Positions 18,122 through 26,208 of a stretch of DNA of 64,000 nt are shown here, piece after piece. A program made the translations under genes and the position numbers. The DNA is taken from contig NZ_CP012150.1 of assembly GCF_001187505.1 (NCBI RefSeq), positions 2,976,001 to 3,040,000 of the forward strand, given 5' to 3'. The notes below the pieces were generated by a model, which saw nothing but the letters and a program-made list of their open reading frames with translations, made no database searches and was not told the DNA's origin. Numbering within the stretch: position 1 is the stretch's first letter; each line of letters opens with the position of its first letter. The DNA comes from Mycolicibacterium goodii. Its GTDB lineage: Bacteria; Actinomycetota; Actinomycetes; Mycobacteriales; Mycobacteriaceae.

Positions 18122-19627
18122 ATGACATCTGCCGAGACACCGCCCACGACACTGATGTCCGGGCTTTTCGATGTGCTGGATCGCCACGTCCACACCCGCC
18201 CGGACGCGACGGCCCTCGTGGTCACCGAGGAGCGGGTTCCCGTGACGTACGCGACGCTCGGCCGCTGGGTCGACGGCGCCGCGGCGGCTCTGGCGGCCGC
18301 GGGTCCCCGCCGCGGCGAGGTGGTCGCGGTCGTGGAGCTCAACACCGCCGAGTACGTGGTGGCGTTGCTCGCGGCGGCGCGGATCGGGTTGATCGTCGCG
18401 CCGCTCGACCCCGCGCTCGCCGACGCGGAGATGGCCGACCGGCTGGCGCGTCTGGGTGCGCGGGCCGTGCTCACCGGCCCGAGCGGACACCACGTGGCAA
18501 CCCACCGGGTGCGGATCACGAGCAGCGGCGCCACCGTCGAACCCACCGGCAGGGGCGTCTCGCGGGCGGCGGTCGATCTGGGGCTCGACCCCGATGACGC
18601 GCTGATCCTGTTCACCTCGGGCACCACGGGCCGGGCCAAGATGGTGCCGTGGACGCACGCCAACATCGCGGCGTCCGTGCACGCGATCTGCGCCACCTAC
18701 CGACTCGGCGTCGATGACGCGACCGTGGCGGTGATGCCGTTCTTCCACGGTCACGGCCTGGTGGCCGTGCTGCTGTCGGCCTTGGCCTGCGGCGGGACGG
18801 TGCTGCTGCCTGCCCGCGGGCGGTTCTCGGCCCGCACGTTCTGGGCCGACATGCGCGCCGCGCAGGCCACCTGGTTCACCGCCGTGCCGACCATCCACCA
18901 GATCCTGCTGCAACGTCCCGACGAGCAGCGTCCGGCGCTGCGGTTCGTGCGCAGTTGCAGCGCACCCCTCGACCCGGCCACCGCGGCGCAGGCCGAGCAC
19001 CGGTTCGGTGCGCCCATGCTCGAGGCGTACGGCATGACCGAGACCACGCATCAGGCAGCGAGCCGGCGGGTCGGCCACCGCGATCCGGGCGCCTCGGTGG
19101 GCCCGGCGTCCGGCGCGGCACGGCTGCGGATCGTCGGCGCGGACGGCCGGGTGTGCGCGCCCGGCGAGACCGGTGAGGTGTGGGTGAGCGGACCGGGCGT
19201 CGCGCGCGGTTACCTCGTCGACCCGCAGCAGTCCGCGAAGACCTTCACCGGCGGCTGGTTCCGCACCGGCGATCTCGGCTCGCTCGACGCCGACGGCAAC
19301 CTGCAGCTCACCGGCCGCATCAAGAACATCATCAACCGCGGAGGCGAGAAGATCTCACCCGAGCACGTCGAGGGCGTCCTGACCGGGTGCGACGGGGTGT
19401 TCGAGGCCGTCGTGTTCGCGGTCCCCGACGCCACCTACGGTGAGCAGGTCGGCGCGGCGGTCGTGCTGTCCGACGCCGGGGTCGGGGCCGAGGACATCAT
19501 CGCCGAATGCCGCACCCGGCTGGCTCCCTACGAGGTCCCGCAGCGGCTCGACATCGTCGGCTCGCTGCCACACACCGCCAAAGGCGCGATCGACCGGCAG
19601 GCGGTCAAACTGCAGCTCGCACACTGA
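18122..19627 (+). CDS. fadD7: FadD7, probable oxalate--CoA ligase
   Basis: A 501-residue ANL-family acyl-CoA synthetase. The AMP-binding motif is FTSGTTGRAKMVPWTH (about residues 162-177). YGMTETTHQ, the hinge region GDLGSLDADGNLQLTGRIKNIINRGGEKISP and the catalytic Lys near AKGAIDR follow. The closest pathway partner is the divergent oxcA, an arrangement shared with Rv0118c-Rv0119. Plant and yeast oxalyl-CoA synthetases belong to this branch, so oxalate is the likely substrate. ATG 18122 has GAGAGAAGG upstream. Together with OxcA it would turn oxalate into formyl-CoA. Confidence 0.82.
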   Translation: MTSAETPPTTLMSGLFDVLDRHVHTRPDATALVVTEERVPVTYATLGRWVDGAAAALAAAGPRRGEVVAVVELNTAEYVVALLAAARIGLIVAPLDPALADAEMADRLARLGARAVLTGPSGHHVATHRVRITSSGATVEPTGRGVSRAAVDLGLDPDDALILFTSGTTGRAKMVPWTHANIAASVHAICATYRLGVDDATVAVMPFFHGHGLVAVLLSALACGGTVLLPARGRFSARTFWADMRAAQATWFTAVPTIHQILLQRPDEQRPALRFVRSCSAPLDPATAAQAEHRFGAPMLEAYGMTETTHQAASRRVGHRDPGASVGPASGAARLRIVGADGRVCAPGETGEVWVSGPGVARGYLVDPQQSAKTFTGGWFRTGDLGSLDADGNLQLTGRIKNIINRGGEKISPEHVEGVLTGCDGVFEAVVFAVPDATYGEQVGAAVVLSDAGVGAEDIIAECRTRLAPYEVPQRLDIVGSLPHTAKGAIDRQAVKLQLAH

Positions 19628-19758
19628 GGTATCGGCGACCGGGACCCGGAATTGAAGCTGGCAGGAATACCGGTTTGGCGGGCAGCCCCAAGGCCCGCAC
19701 GCCTGCCCCGCGCAATCCTGAAAGGGCAAGAACAGCAACATCTTCGAAGGAGATGGTC

Positions 19759-20016
19759 ATGCGAACAGCCCACAGGCGCGTCGCCACGGCAATCGCGGCA
19801 GGAGCCGCCGTCATCAGCATCGGGTTCGCCCCCGCGGCGTCCGCGCAGACCGAGCCCACCGCGCTGGGTCCGGTCGCCACCGACGTCGTGCAGGCCGGCT
19901 ACCACGGGTTCCACGGTGGCGGATTTCACGGTTTCCACGGCTACGGCTTCCGCCACGGCGGCTGGGGACCCGGATTCGGCTGGGGCTACGTGCGGCCCTG
20001 GTGGCGGTGGTGGTGA
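19759..20016 (+). CDS. Small secreted Gly/His-rich protein (right copy)
   Basis: An 85-residue protein. The signal peptide ends at ASA|Q near residue 30. The short mature chain has repeats GFHGGGFHGFHGYGFRHGGW and ends in aromatic residues with several Trp. No cysteine is present, unlike the protein encoded at 15797-16132. GGAG lies six bases before ATG 19759; ATG 19753 is in frame. It follows fadD7 by 131 bases on the same strand. A metal- or wall-binding role is conceivable from the composition but nothing proves it. Confidence 0.65.
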   Translation: MRTAHRRVATAIAAGAAVISIGFAPAASAQTEPTALGPVATDVVQAGYHGFHGGGFHGFHGYGFRHGGWGPGFGWGYVRPWWRWW

Positions 20017-20038
20017 CCGCTGAGGTGGCGGCCTGCGC

Positions 20039-20350
20039 TCAGCGCTGGCAGTTCAGCGACACCGACACCGTCTGACTGGTGACCGTGTTGATCAGGACGC
20101 TGTCGGTGTTCAGCCCGGGACCCACGTACGGCAGCCACTGACGGACCTGCTGCGGGTTGCGGACGTTGGTGACCACGCACTGGTCCATCGGGGCGGTGCC
20201 GATGCGGTCGATCGTGACCGTGTAGCCCTCGGACTGCAGACGGTCGATGGTCTCCTGTGCGGTCTCCTCGGCGACGGCCAGACCCGCGGGCGCGCCCACC
20301 ACCCCGATCGCAGCCACAGCGACCGCAGCCATGGACCATTTCACGCGCAT
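20039..20350 (-). CDS. Small secreted two-Cys protein, family copy 3
   Basis: A 103-residue secreted protein, third member of the family also encoded at 3242-3559 and 15466-15783. A signal peptide ends near AVA|E (residue 28). The mature part has TIDRLQSEGYTV, TIDRIGTAPMDQC, VVTNVRNPQ and the C-terminal VSVSLNCQR. The pair of cysteines is conserved. The ATG at 20350 has GAGGTGCGG upstream. It converges on the right Gly/His-rich gene, with 22 bases between stops. Confidence 0.75.
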   Translation of the reverse strand: MRVKWSMAAVAVAAIGVVGAPAGLAVAEETAQETIDRLQSEGYTVTIDRIGTAPMDQCVVTNVRNPQQVRQWLPYVGPGLNTDSVLINTVTSQTVSVSLNCQR

Positions 20351-20466
20351 CAACCGCACCTCTTCCCACATCACCGGCACCTGACCGGACCTACCCGAAC
20401 ATCTTCCCCCGGATACATCGTTTCGGAAACTCAATTCGTTCCCGCCTCGGGGCCGAACGTTGCCGC

Positions 20467-20472
20467 TAGCAT
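20467..20472 (+). promoter_or_regulatory. Leaderless-type -10 box of fadD14
   Basis: TAGCAT ends 7 bases before the GTG start, the spacing expected when transcription starts at the start codon itself. No ribosome site is present. Confidence 0.5.
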
Positions 20473-20479
20473 CGCGCCC

Positions 20480-22114
20480 GTGGACAGCACGATGCAGCAA
20501 TGGCCGTTGACCATCACCGCGATCCTGCGCCACGCGTGCGGTGTCAACGGGGACCGGACCGTCACCACGGCCACCGGTCAAGGCGGATATCGCACCACCA
20601 CCTACCGTGAGCTCGGCGAGCAGACGGCCCAGTTGGCGCACCTGCTGCGTGAGGTCGGCATCGAGGGCGACGAGCGTGTCGGCACCTTCATGTGGAACAA
20701 CACCGAGCACCTCGCCGCCTACCTCGCGATCCCGTCGATGGGTGCGGTGCTGCACACGCTCAACATCCGGCTGTCCGCCGAACAGATCGGGTTCATCGCC
20801 GGTGAGGCCGAGGATCGCGTGATCATCACCGACTCGTCGCTGATCCCGCTGCTCGCCCCGGTGCTGCCGTCGGTCGACACCGTGCACACGGTGATCGTCG
20901 TCGGCGACGGCGACCTCGAACCGCTGCGCGGCGCCGACCGCACCGTGCTGCGCTACCACGAGGCGCTGGCCGGGCGCCCGACGCGGTTCGACTGGCCCGA
21001 CGTCGACGAGAACTCCGCGGCCGCAATGTGTTACACGAGCGGCACCACCGGCAACCCGAAAGGCGTTGTCTACAGCCACCGCTCGAGCTACCTGCACTCG
21101 CTCAACACCTGCACGGCCAACGCGCTCGACGTCAGCTGCGGCGATGTGGTGCTGCCGATCGTGCCGATGTTCCACGCCAACGCGTGGGGGCTGCCCTACG
21201 CCGCGCTCATGGCCGGTGCCGGGCTGGTGATGCCGGACCGGTTCCTCGACGGCGCCTCGCTGATCGGGCTGATCGAGTCGCAGCGGCCGACACTGGCCGG
21301 TGCCGTACCCACGATCTGGAACGACGTGCTGAACTGCCTGGAAAAGCAGCCGGGACACGACATCTCGTCGCTGCGCCTGGTGGCCTGCGGCGGGTCGGCC
21401 GTGCCGTTGTCGTTGATGCAGGCCTTCCAGGAACGCCACGGCGTCCACATCCAGCAGGCCTGGGGCATGACCGAGACGTCACCGCTGGCCACGGTCGCCA
21501 AACCGCTGCCCGGGGTTTCCGACGAGCGGCACTGGTCGATGCGGGTCACGCAGGGCAGGCCCATGTGCGGTGTCGAGGTGCGCATCGTCGACGACGCGGG
21601 AAACCCGCTGCCCAGCGACGGCAAGGCCGTCGGTGAACTCGAGGTGCGCGGACCGTGGATCACCGCGGGCTACTACCTGGGCCGCGACGCCGAGAAGTTC
21701 GACGCCGGGTGGCTGCGCACCGGCGATGTCGGCGTCATCGACGAACTCGGCTACGTGACGCTGACCGACCGGGCCAAGGACGTCATCAAGTCCGGCGGTG
21801 AGTGGATCTCGTCGGTCGAACTGGAGAACCACCTGATCGGCCACCCCGCGGTGCTGGAGGCCGCAGTGGTCGGCGTCCCCGACGAGCGTTGGCAGGAGCG
21901 TCCGCTCGCGGTCGTGGTGCTGCAGGACGGTGCGTCGGTCGACCCGAAGGAGCTGCGCGAGTACCTCGCCGACAAGGTGGCGCGGTGGTGGCTGCCCGAA
22001 CGCTGGACCTTCGTCGACCAGGTGCCGCGCACCAGCGTGGGCAAATACGACAAGAAGACCATCCGGGCGCGCCACGCCGACGGTGAATACGAGGTCATCC
22101 ACGCCCACGGGTGA
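20480..22114 (+). CDS. fadD14: FadD14-like medium/long-chain fatty acid--CoA ligase
   Basis: A 544-residue acyl-CoA synthetase of the AlkK-like branch. Motifs: YTSGTTGNPKGVVYSH (about residue 185), AWGMTETSPL, GWLRTGDVGVIDELGYVTLTDRAKDVIKSGGEWISS, and TSVGKYDKK with the catalytic Lys. It activates fatty acids with ATP and CoA. The GTG at 20480 gives the N-terminus MDSTMQ; it lacks a ribosome site but has a -10 box at leaderless distance. The next gene is the Rv1059 homolog, the same order as Rv1058-Rv1059. Confidence 0.87.
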   Translation: MDSTMQQWPLTITAILRHACGVNGDRTVTTATGQGGYRTTTYRELGEQTAQLAHLLREVGIEGDERVGTFMWNNTEHLAAYLAIPSMGAVLHTLNIRLSAEQIGFIAGEAEDRVIITDSSLIPLLAPVLPSVDTVHTVIVVGDGDLEPLRGADRTVLRYHEALAGRPTRFDWPDVDENSAAAMCYTSGTTGNPKGVVYSHRSSYLHSLNTCTANALDVSCGDVVLPIVPMFHANAWGLPYAALMAGAGLVMPDRFLDGASLIGLIESQRPTLAGAVPTIWNDVLNCLEKQPGHDISSLRLVACGGSAVPLSLMQAFQERHGVHIQQAWGMTETSPLATVAKPLPGVSDERHWSMRVTQGRPMCGVEVRIVDDAGNPLPSDGKAVGELEVRGPWITAGYYLGRDAEKFDAGWLRTGDVGVIDELGYVTLTDRAKDVIKSGGEWISSVELENHLIGHPAVLEAAVVGVPDERWQERPLAVVVLQDGASVDPKELREYLADKVARWWLPERWTFVDQVPRTSVGKYDKKTIRARHADGEYEVIHAHG

Positions 22115-22149
22115 TAGAACGTGTTCCAGTTCTCCCAGAGAGGCGGGCG

Positions 22150-23211
22150 ATGACGTTACGAGTGGTGCAGTGGGCGACCGGCGGCGTCGGAGTGGCGGCC
22201 ATCAAGGGTGTGCTCGAGCACCCCGACCTGGAACTCGTGGGCTGCTGGGTGCATTCGGAGGCCAAGGCGGGCCGCGACGTCGGCGAACTCATCGGCACCG
22301 GACCGATCGGGGTGGTCACGACCCGCGACATCGACGACATCGTGGCACTGGACGCCGACGCGGTGATCTACGCGCCGTTGCTCCCCAACGCCGACGAGGT
22401 GGCCGCGCTGCTGCGGTCCGGCAAGAACGTGGTGACCCCCGTCGGCTGGGTGTACCCCAGCCGCAAGCAGGGCGCACCGCTGCGCGAGGCCGCCCTGGCG
22501 GGCAACGCGACGCTGCACGGCACCGGCATCGCACCGGGAGGGATCAGCGAGAAGTTCCCGCTGCTGTTCTCGGTGATGTCGACGGGCGTGACATTCGTTC
22601 GGGCCGAGGAGTTCTCCGATCTGCGCAGCTACGACGCACCCGACGTGCTGCGCCACGTCATGGGTTTCGGCGAGGTGCCCGACAAGGCCCTGAGCGGCCC
22701 CATGCAGAAGCTGCTCGACGGCGGCTTCATCCAGGCCGTGAAGATGTGCGTCGACGAATTCGGCTTCGCCGTCGATCCCACCATCCGTGCCCGCCAGGAG
22801 ATCGCGGTCGCGACCGCACCGATCGACTCGCCGCTGGGGATCATCGAACCCGGGCAGGTGGCCGGACGCAAGTTCCACTGGGAGGCGCTCAACGGCGACG
22901 AGGCGGTGGTCCGGGTGACCGTCAACTGGCTGATGGGTGAGGAGAACCTCGACCCGCCATGGACTTTCGGGCCGGCCGGGCAACGGTACGAGATGGAGGT
23001 CCGCGGCAACCCGGACTTCACGGTCGTCATCAACGGATTCCAGGGTGAGATCGGTGAACCCGGTTCGGAAAGCGGTCCCGAACCAGGTGTCGTGGCCACC
23101 GCGGCGCACTGCGTGAACTCGGTGCCGGCGGTGTGCGCGGCCGAACCCGGCATCGCCACCTACCTCGACCTGCCGTTGTTCAGCGCGAAGGCCGCGCCGC
23201 ACCTGCGCTAA
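22150..23211 (+). CDS. Rv1059-like NAD(P)H-dependent amine dehydrogenase family protein
   Basis: A 353-residue protein with an N-terminal Rossmann fold of the DapB_N type: VVQWATGGVGVAAIKGVLEHP carries the GxGxxG-like motif at about residues 8-13. The family includes dihydrodipicolinate reductase-like and 2,4-diaminopentanoate dehydrogenase-like proteins. ATG 22150 is preceded by GAGAGG. It is probably co-transcribed with fadD14. Its stop (TAA) overlaps the stop of the convergent alcohol dehydrogenase in the sequence CTAA. The substrate is unknown. Confidence 0.75.
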   Translation: MTLRVVQWATGGVGVAAIKGVLEHPDLELVGCWVHSEAKAGRDVGELIGTGPIGVVTTRDIDDIVALDADAVIYAPLLPNADEVAALLRSGKNVVTPVGWVYPSRKQGAPLREAALAGNATLHGTGIAPGGISEKFPLLFSVMSTGVTFVRAEEFSDLRSYDAPDVLRHVMGFGEVPDKALSGPMQKLLDGGFIQAVKMCVDEFGFAVDPTIRARQEIAVATAPIDSPLGIIEPGQVAGRKFHWEALNGDEAVVRVTVNWLMGEENLDPPWTFGPAGQRYEMEVRGNPDFTVVINGFQGEIGEPGSESGPEPGVVATAAHCVNSVPAVCAAEPGIATYLDLPLFSAKAAPHLR

Positions 23212-24251
23212 GGCCGGACCAGGATCCGGATCGGATTGCCGTCCTGGCGTTCGAGTTTGTCGATACCTGCCGCGACGTCCTCCAGCGAAACGATCTCGCT
23301 GATCGACCGGGACAGGTCCAGTCGCCCGAGCGACACGAGCGTCGCCAGCGTCGCGATGTCGACGTTCTGGTACCCGAGATGTCCCAGCACCTGCTTCTGG
23401 GTCAGACCGAACATCGACGTCGGCCCCACCGTCGGCGACTCGGCGCTCATGCCCACCGCGACCAGGCGCCCGCCGATGGTGAGCCGGTCCAGCGCCTGCT
23501 CGAACGTCGACGCCAGACCCACCGCGTCGAACGCCACATCCAGGCCGCGTCCGCCCGTCACACCCGCGATCTTGTCGGCGAGATCCTCATCGCGCGCGTC
23601 GAACGCGTAGTCGGCGCCCACGGCGAGCGCCCGCTCGAGCACCTCGGGTTTGATGTCGACCGCGATCACCGGCACGGCCCCGACCAGACGCGACAACTGC
23701 ACGATGTGCGTGCCGACGCCACCGACACCCCACACGCCGACGGATTCGCCGATGCCGACCTTGCCGGTCCGCACCACCGCGCCGTACGGCGTCGACACCG
23801 CGTCGGCGAGGATCGCAGCCTGCTCAAGTGGCACGTTGTCGGGCACCCGGGTCAGACCCACGGCCTGCGCGATGGTGTACTCGGCCCACGCGCCGTCGTA
23901 GGCGAACGCCATCAACTGGATGCGCAGGCAGTTGCCGATGTCGCCGCGGCGGCAGTTGGGACAGCTCATGCACGGCCTGCCCGCCGCCACGATCACCCGG
24001 TCGCCCTCCGCCCATCCGGTGACGCCCGGTCCCAGCTTCGCGACCACTCCGGAGGCCTCGTGCCCCTGGGTCACCACCGGGGCCTGCGCCGGGAACGTGC
24101 CGTTGATCAAGCTCAGATCCGAATGGCAGATCCCGCAGAACGCGACCTTCACCAGCACCTCGCCGTGCCCCGGCTCGGGGATCGGAACATCCTCCACGAC
24201 AACTTTTTTGGTGTCGGCGTAGAAGCGTTCGGCACGCATGGTGGCGGTCAT
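23208..24251 (-). CDS. Zinc-dependent alcohol dehydrogenase
   Basis: A 347-residue medium-chain dehydrogenase. Catalytic zinc ligands are in FCGICHSD (Cys near residue 40) and GHEASG. The structural zinc loop has four cysteines, CMSCPNCRRGDIGNC (about residues 92-106). The NAD site is GVGGVGTH (about residues 173-180). ATG 24251 has GGAGGGA seven bases upstream; an internal ATG at 24239 is also possible. It would oxidise alcohols or reduce aldehydes with NAD(H). It is an insertion relative to the Rv1059-Rv1062 order and is divergent from a patatin gene. Confidence 0.85.
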   Translation of the reverse strand: MTATMRAERFYADTKKVVVEDVPIPEPGHGEVLVKVAFCGICHSDLSLINGTFPAQAPVVTQGHEASGVVAKLGPGVTGWAEGDRVIVAAGRPCMSCPNCRRGDIGNCLRIQLMAFAYDGAWAEYTIAQAVGLTRVPDNVPLEQAAILADAVSTPYGAVVRTGKVGIGESVGVWGVGGVGTHIVQLSRLVGAVPVIAVDIKPEVLERALAVGADYAFDARDEDLADKIAGVTGGRGLDVAFDAVGLASTFEQALDRLTIGGRLVAVGMSAESPTVGPTSMFGLTQKQVLGHLGYQNVDIATLATLVSLGRLDLSRSISEIVSLEDVAAGIDKLERQDGNPIRILVRP

Positions 24252-24327
24252 GGCAGTCCCTCCGTCGGGCGCGCGGCACACTGGCGCCGGCTCGGGTCCG
24301 AGAGTAGTCCTGGCACACTGGATCAAC

Positions 24328-25197
24328 GTGGATTCGAAACGTGCACTCGTACTCGGCGGCGGGGGAATAGCGGGAATCGCCTGGGAGACCGGAATTCTGC
24401 GCGGCATCGCCGACGAATCGCCGGAAACGGCCGAGGCCGTGCTGGCCAGCGACGTGCTGGCGGGCACCTCGGCGGGCTCGACCGTGGCGGCGCAGCTGAG
24501 CAGCGGACTGAGCCTCGACGAGTTGTACGAACGGCAGCTCACCGGGACCTCGGCCGAGCTCGACCCGGGTGTCAGCATCGGCACGATCAGCGAACTGTTC
24601 GTCGACGCGATGCTCGCCGACGGCGCGACCAAGACCGAGAAACTGCAGCGCATCGGGCAGGTCGCGGCCGAGACGCGGACCGTGCCCGAGCCGGTGCGCC
24701 GCGAGGTGATCGCCGCGCGCCTGCCCTCGCACGACTGGCCCGAGCGGGTGCTGCGGATCGCGGCGATCGACATCGCCACCGGTGAACTCGTCGCGTTCGA
24801 CCGCGAGTCCGGGGTCGGTCTGGTCGACGCGGTCGCCGCGAGCTGCGCGGTGCCGGGGGCGTGGCCGCCGGTGACGATCGGTTCCCGGCGCTACATCGAC
24901 GGCGGCGTCAGCAGCACCATCAACCTGGAGCTCGCCGCCGACTGCCAGAGCGCCCTGGTGCTGGTGCCCGCCGGACAATCTGTTCCGTCACCGTTCGGCC
25001 ACGGCGGAATCGCCGAGGAGATCTCCGAATTCGCCGGTGCCGCGCTGGGCATCTTCGCCGACGACGAGTCGCTCGACGCGTTCGGCACCAATCCGCTGGA
25101 TCCGGCGTGCCGGGTGCCCTCGGCGAAGGCCGGGCGCGCGCAGGGCCGCCGCGAGGCACGCGCGATCGCGGAGTTCCTCGACGAGCTCGTGCGTTAG
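24328..25197 (+). CDS. Patatin-like phospholipase (Rv1062-like)
   Basis: A 289-residue patatin-fold lipase. The oxyanion loop GGGGIAG is at about residues 10-16, the nucleophile elbow GTSAGS near residue 47 (Ser in GxSxG), and the Asp of the dyad in YIDGGVSS near residue 190. The GTG start at 24328 gives the compact family N-terminus VDSKRALVLGGGG, and there is no useful ribosome site. The stop shares the bases TTAG with the stop of the next, convergent patatin gene. Confidence 0.85.
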   Translation: MDSKRALVLGGGGIAGIAWETGILRGIADESPETAEAVLASDVLAGTSAGSTVAAQLSSGLSLDELYERQLTGTSAELDPGVSIGTISELFVDAMLADGATKTEKLQRIGQVAAETRTVPEPVRREVIAARLPSHDWPERVLRIAAIDIATGELVAFDRESGVGLVDAVAASCAVPGAWPPVTIGSRRYIDGGVSSTINLELAADCQSALVLVPAGQSVPSPFGHGGIAEEISEFAGAALGIFADDESLDAFGTNPLDPACRVPSAKAGRAQGRREARAIAEFLDELVR

Positions 25198-26204
25198 GCG
25201 CGGTCGAGCGCCTGCGCGGCCAACTGCCTGCCCGCGGCGATCACCTCGGCGGCGCGGTTGAACTCCAGGCTGCGGCACACCGTGCGGGGCACCTCGATCA
25301 GCAGATCGGGCGGATACGCCGCGAGGGTGTGCCGTGCCAGCGCGGCCTGCGCGATGTCGATGGTGCGATACATGACCTCGAAGCTGCCGAGGCGCGGGAC
25401 GCCCGCCGACTCGGTCGGTTCGATCACCGGCACCGCCTTGTCGTCCTCCGCGCCGACGTCACCGGATGCGTCGGATGCGTCGTCGGTGATCGAGGCCCCG
25501 AATCTGCTGAGCACGGCCCGCGCGGTGGGACGGTCGAGCACGCTGCGCACCGCGGCGGTGTCGAGCACGGCCGATGTGCTGCGCAGCATCCGGTTCAGCC
25601 ACTCGGTGCTGGGTTTGGCCCCCGCGCCCGCCTCGGTGTCCGGCGCCGCCGCCGGCTCGGTCTCGCTGCCCGAGACGCTGACCGCGATGGTCAGATCGGC
25701 GTTGACGGCCGCGATCGGCGCCATGGGCAGCGGGTCGAGGATGCCGCCGTCACCGAGCAGCCGGCCGTCGAGGGTGTGCGGTGCGATCACCCCGGGGATG
25801 GCGATCGACGCGCGGATCGCGGCGTCGACGCGACCGCGCTGCAACCACACCGACTTGCCTGCGATCAGATCGGTCGCGACCGCGGTGTAGGGGATCGGCA
25901 GCTCCTCGATGGTGACGTCACCGAGGATGTCGCGCACCGCGTCGAGGATCTTCTCGGCGCGCAGGATGCCCGCGGCCGACAGGGACGGATCCAGCAGTCG
26001 GAGCACCGCGCGCTGGGTGAGCGTGCTGGCCCATTCGGCGAACTCGTCGAGCTTGCCCGCCGCATACAACCCGCCGACCAGCGCGCCCATCGACGATCCG
26101 CTGATCCCGACGATCTCGTATCCACGTGAGCGCAGTTCGTCGATCACCCCGATGTGGGCGTAGCCGCGGGCGCTGCCACTGCCGAGAGCCAAGGCGACGC
26201 GCAT
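25194..26204 (-). CDS. Patatin-like phospholipase, RssA type (Rv1063c-like)
   Basis: A 336-residue patatin-fold protein close to the RssA/NTE group. GSGSARG (residues 8-14) is the oxyanion loop, GSSMG (about residues 36-40) holds the nucleophile and GDGGILDP (about residue 150) the catalytic Asp. The C-terminal third is an added region with an acidic low-complexity insert (about residues 235-255). It starts four bases after the CocE-type hydrolase gene on the same strand, so the two likely form an operon. It acts on phospholipids or acyl esters; the substrate is not known. Confidence 0.83.
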   Translation of the reverse strand: MRVALALGSGSARGYAHIGVIDELRSRGYEIVGISGSSMGALVGGLYAAGKLDEFAEWASTLTQRAVLRLLDPSLSAAGILRAEKILDAVRDILGDVTIEELPIPYTAVATDLIAGKSVWLQRGRVDAAIRASIAIPGVIAPHTLDGRLLGDGGILDPLPMAPIAAVNADLTIAVSVSGSETEPAAAPDTEAGAGAKPSTEWLNRMLRSTSAVLDTAAVRSVLDRPTARAVLSRFGASITDDASDASGDVGAEDDKAVPVIEPTESAGVPRLGSFEVMYRTIDIAQAALARHTLAAYPPDLLIEVPRTVCRSLEFNRAAEVIAAGRQLAAQALDRA

Positions 26205-26208
26205 GCCT

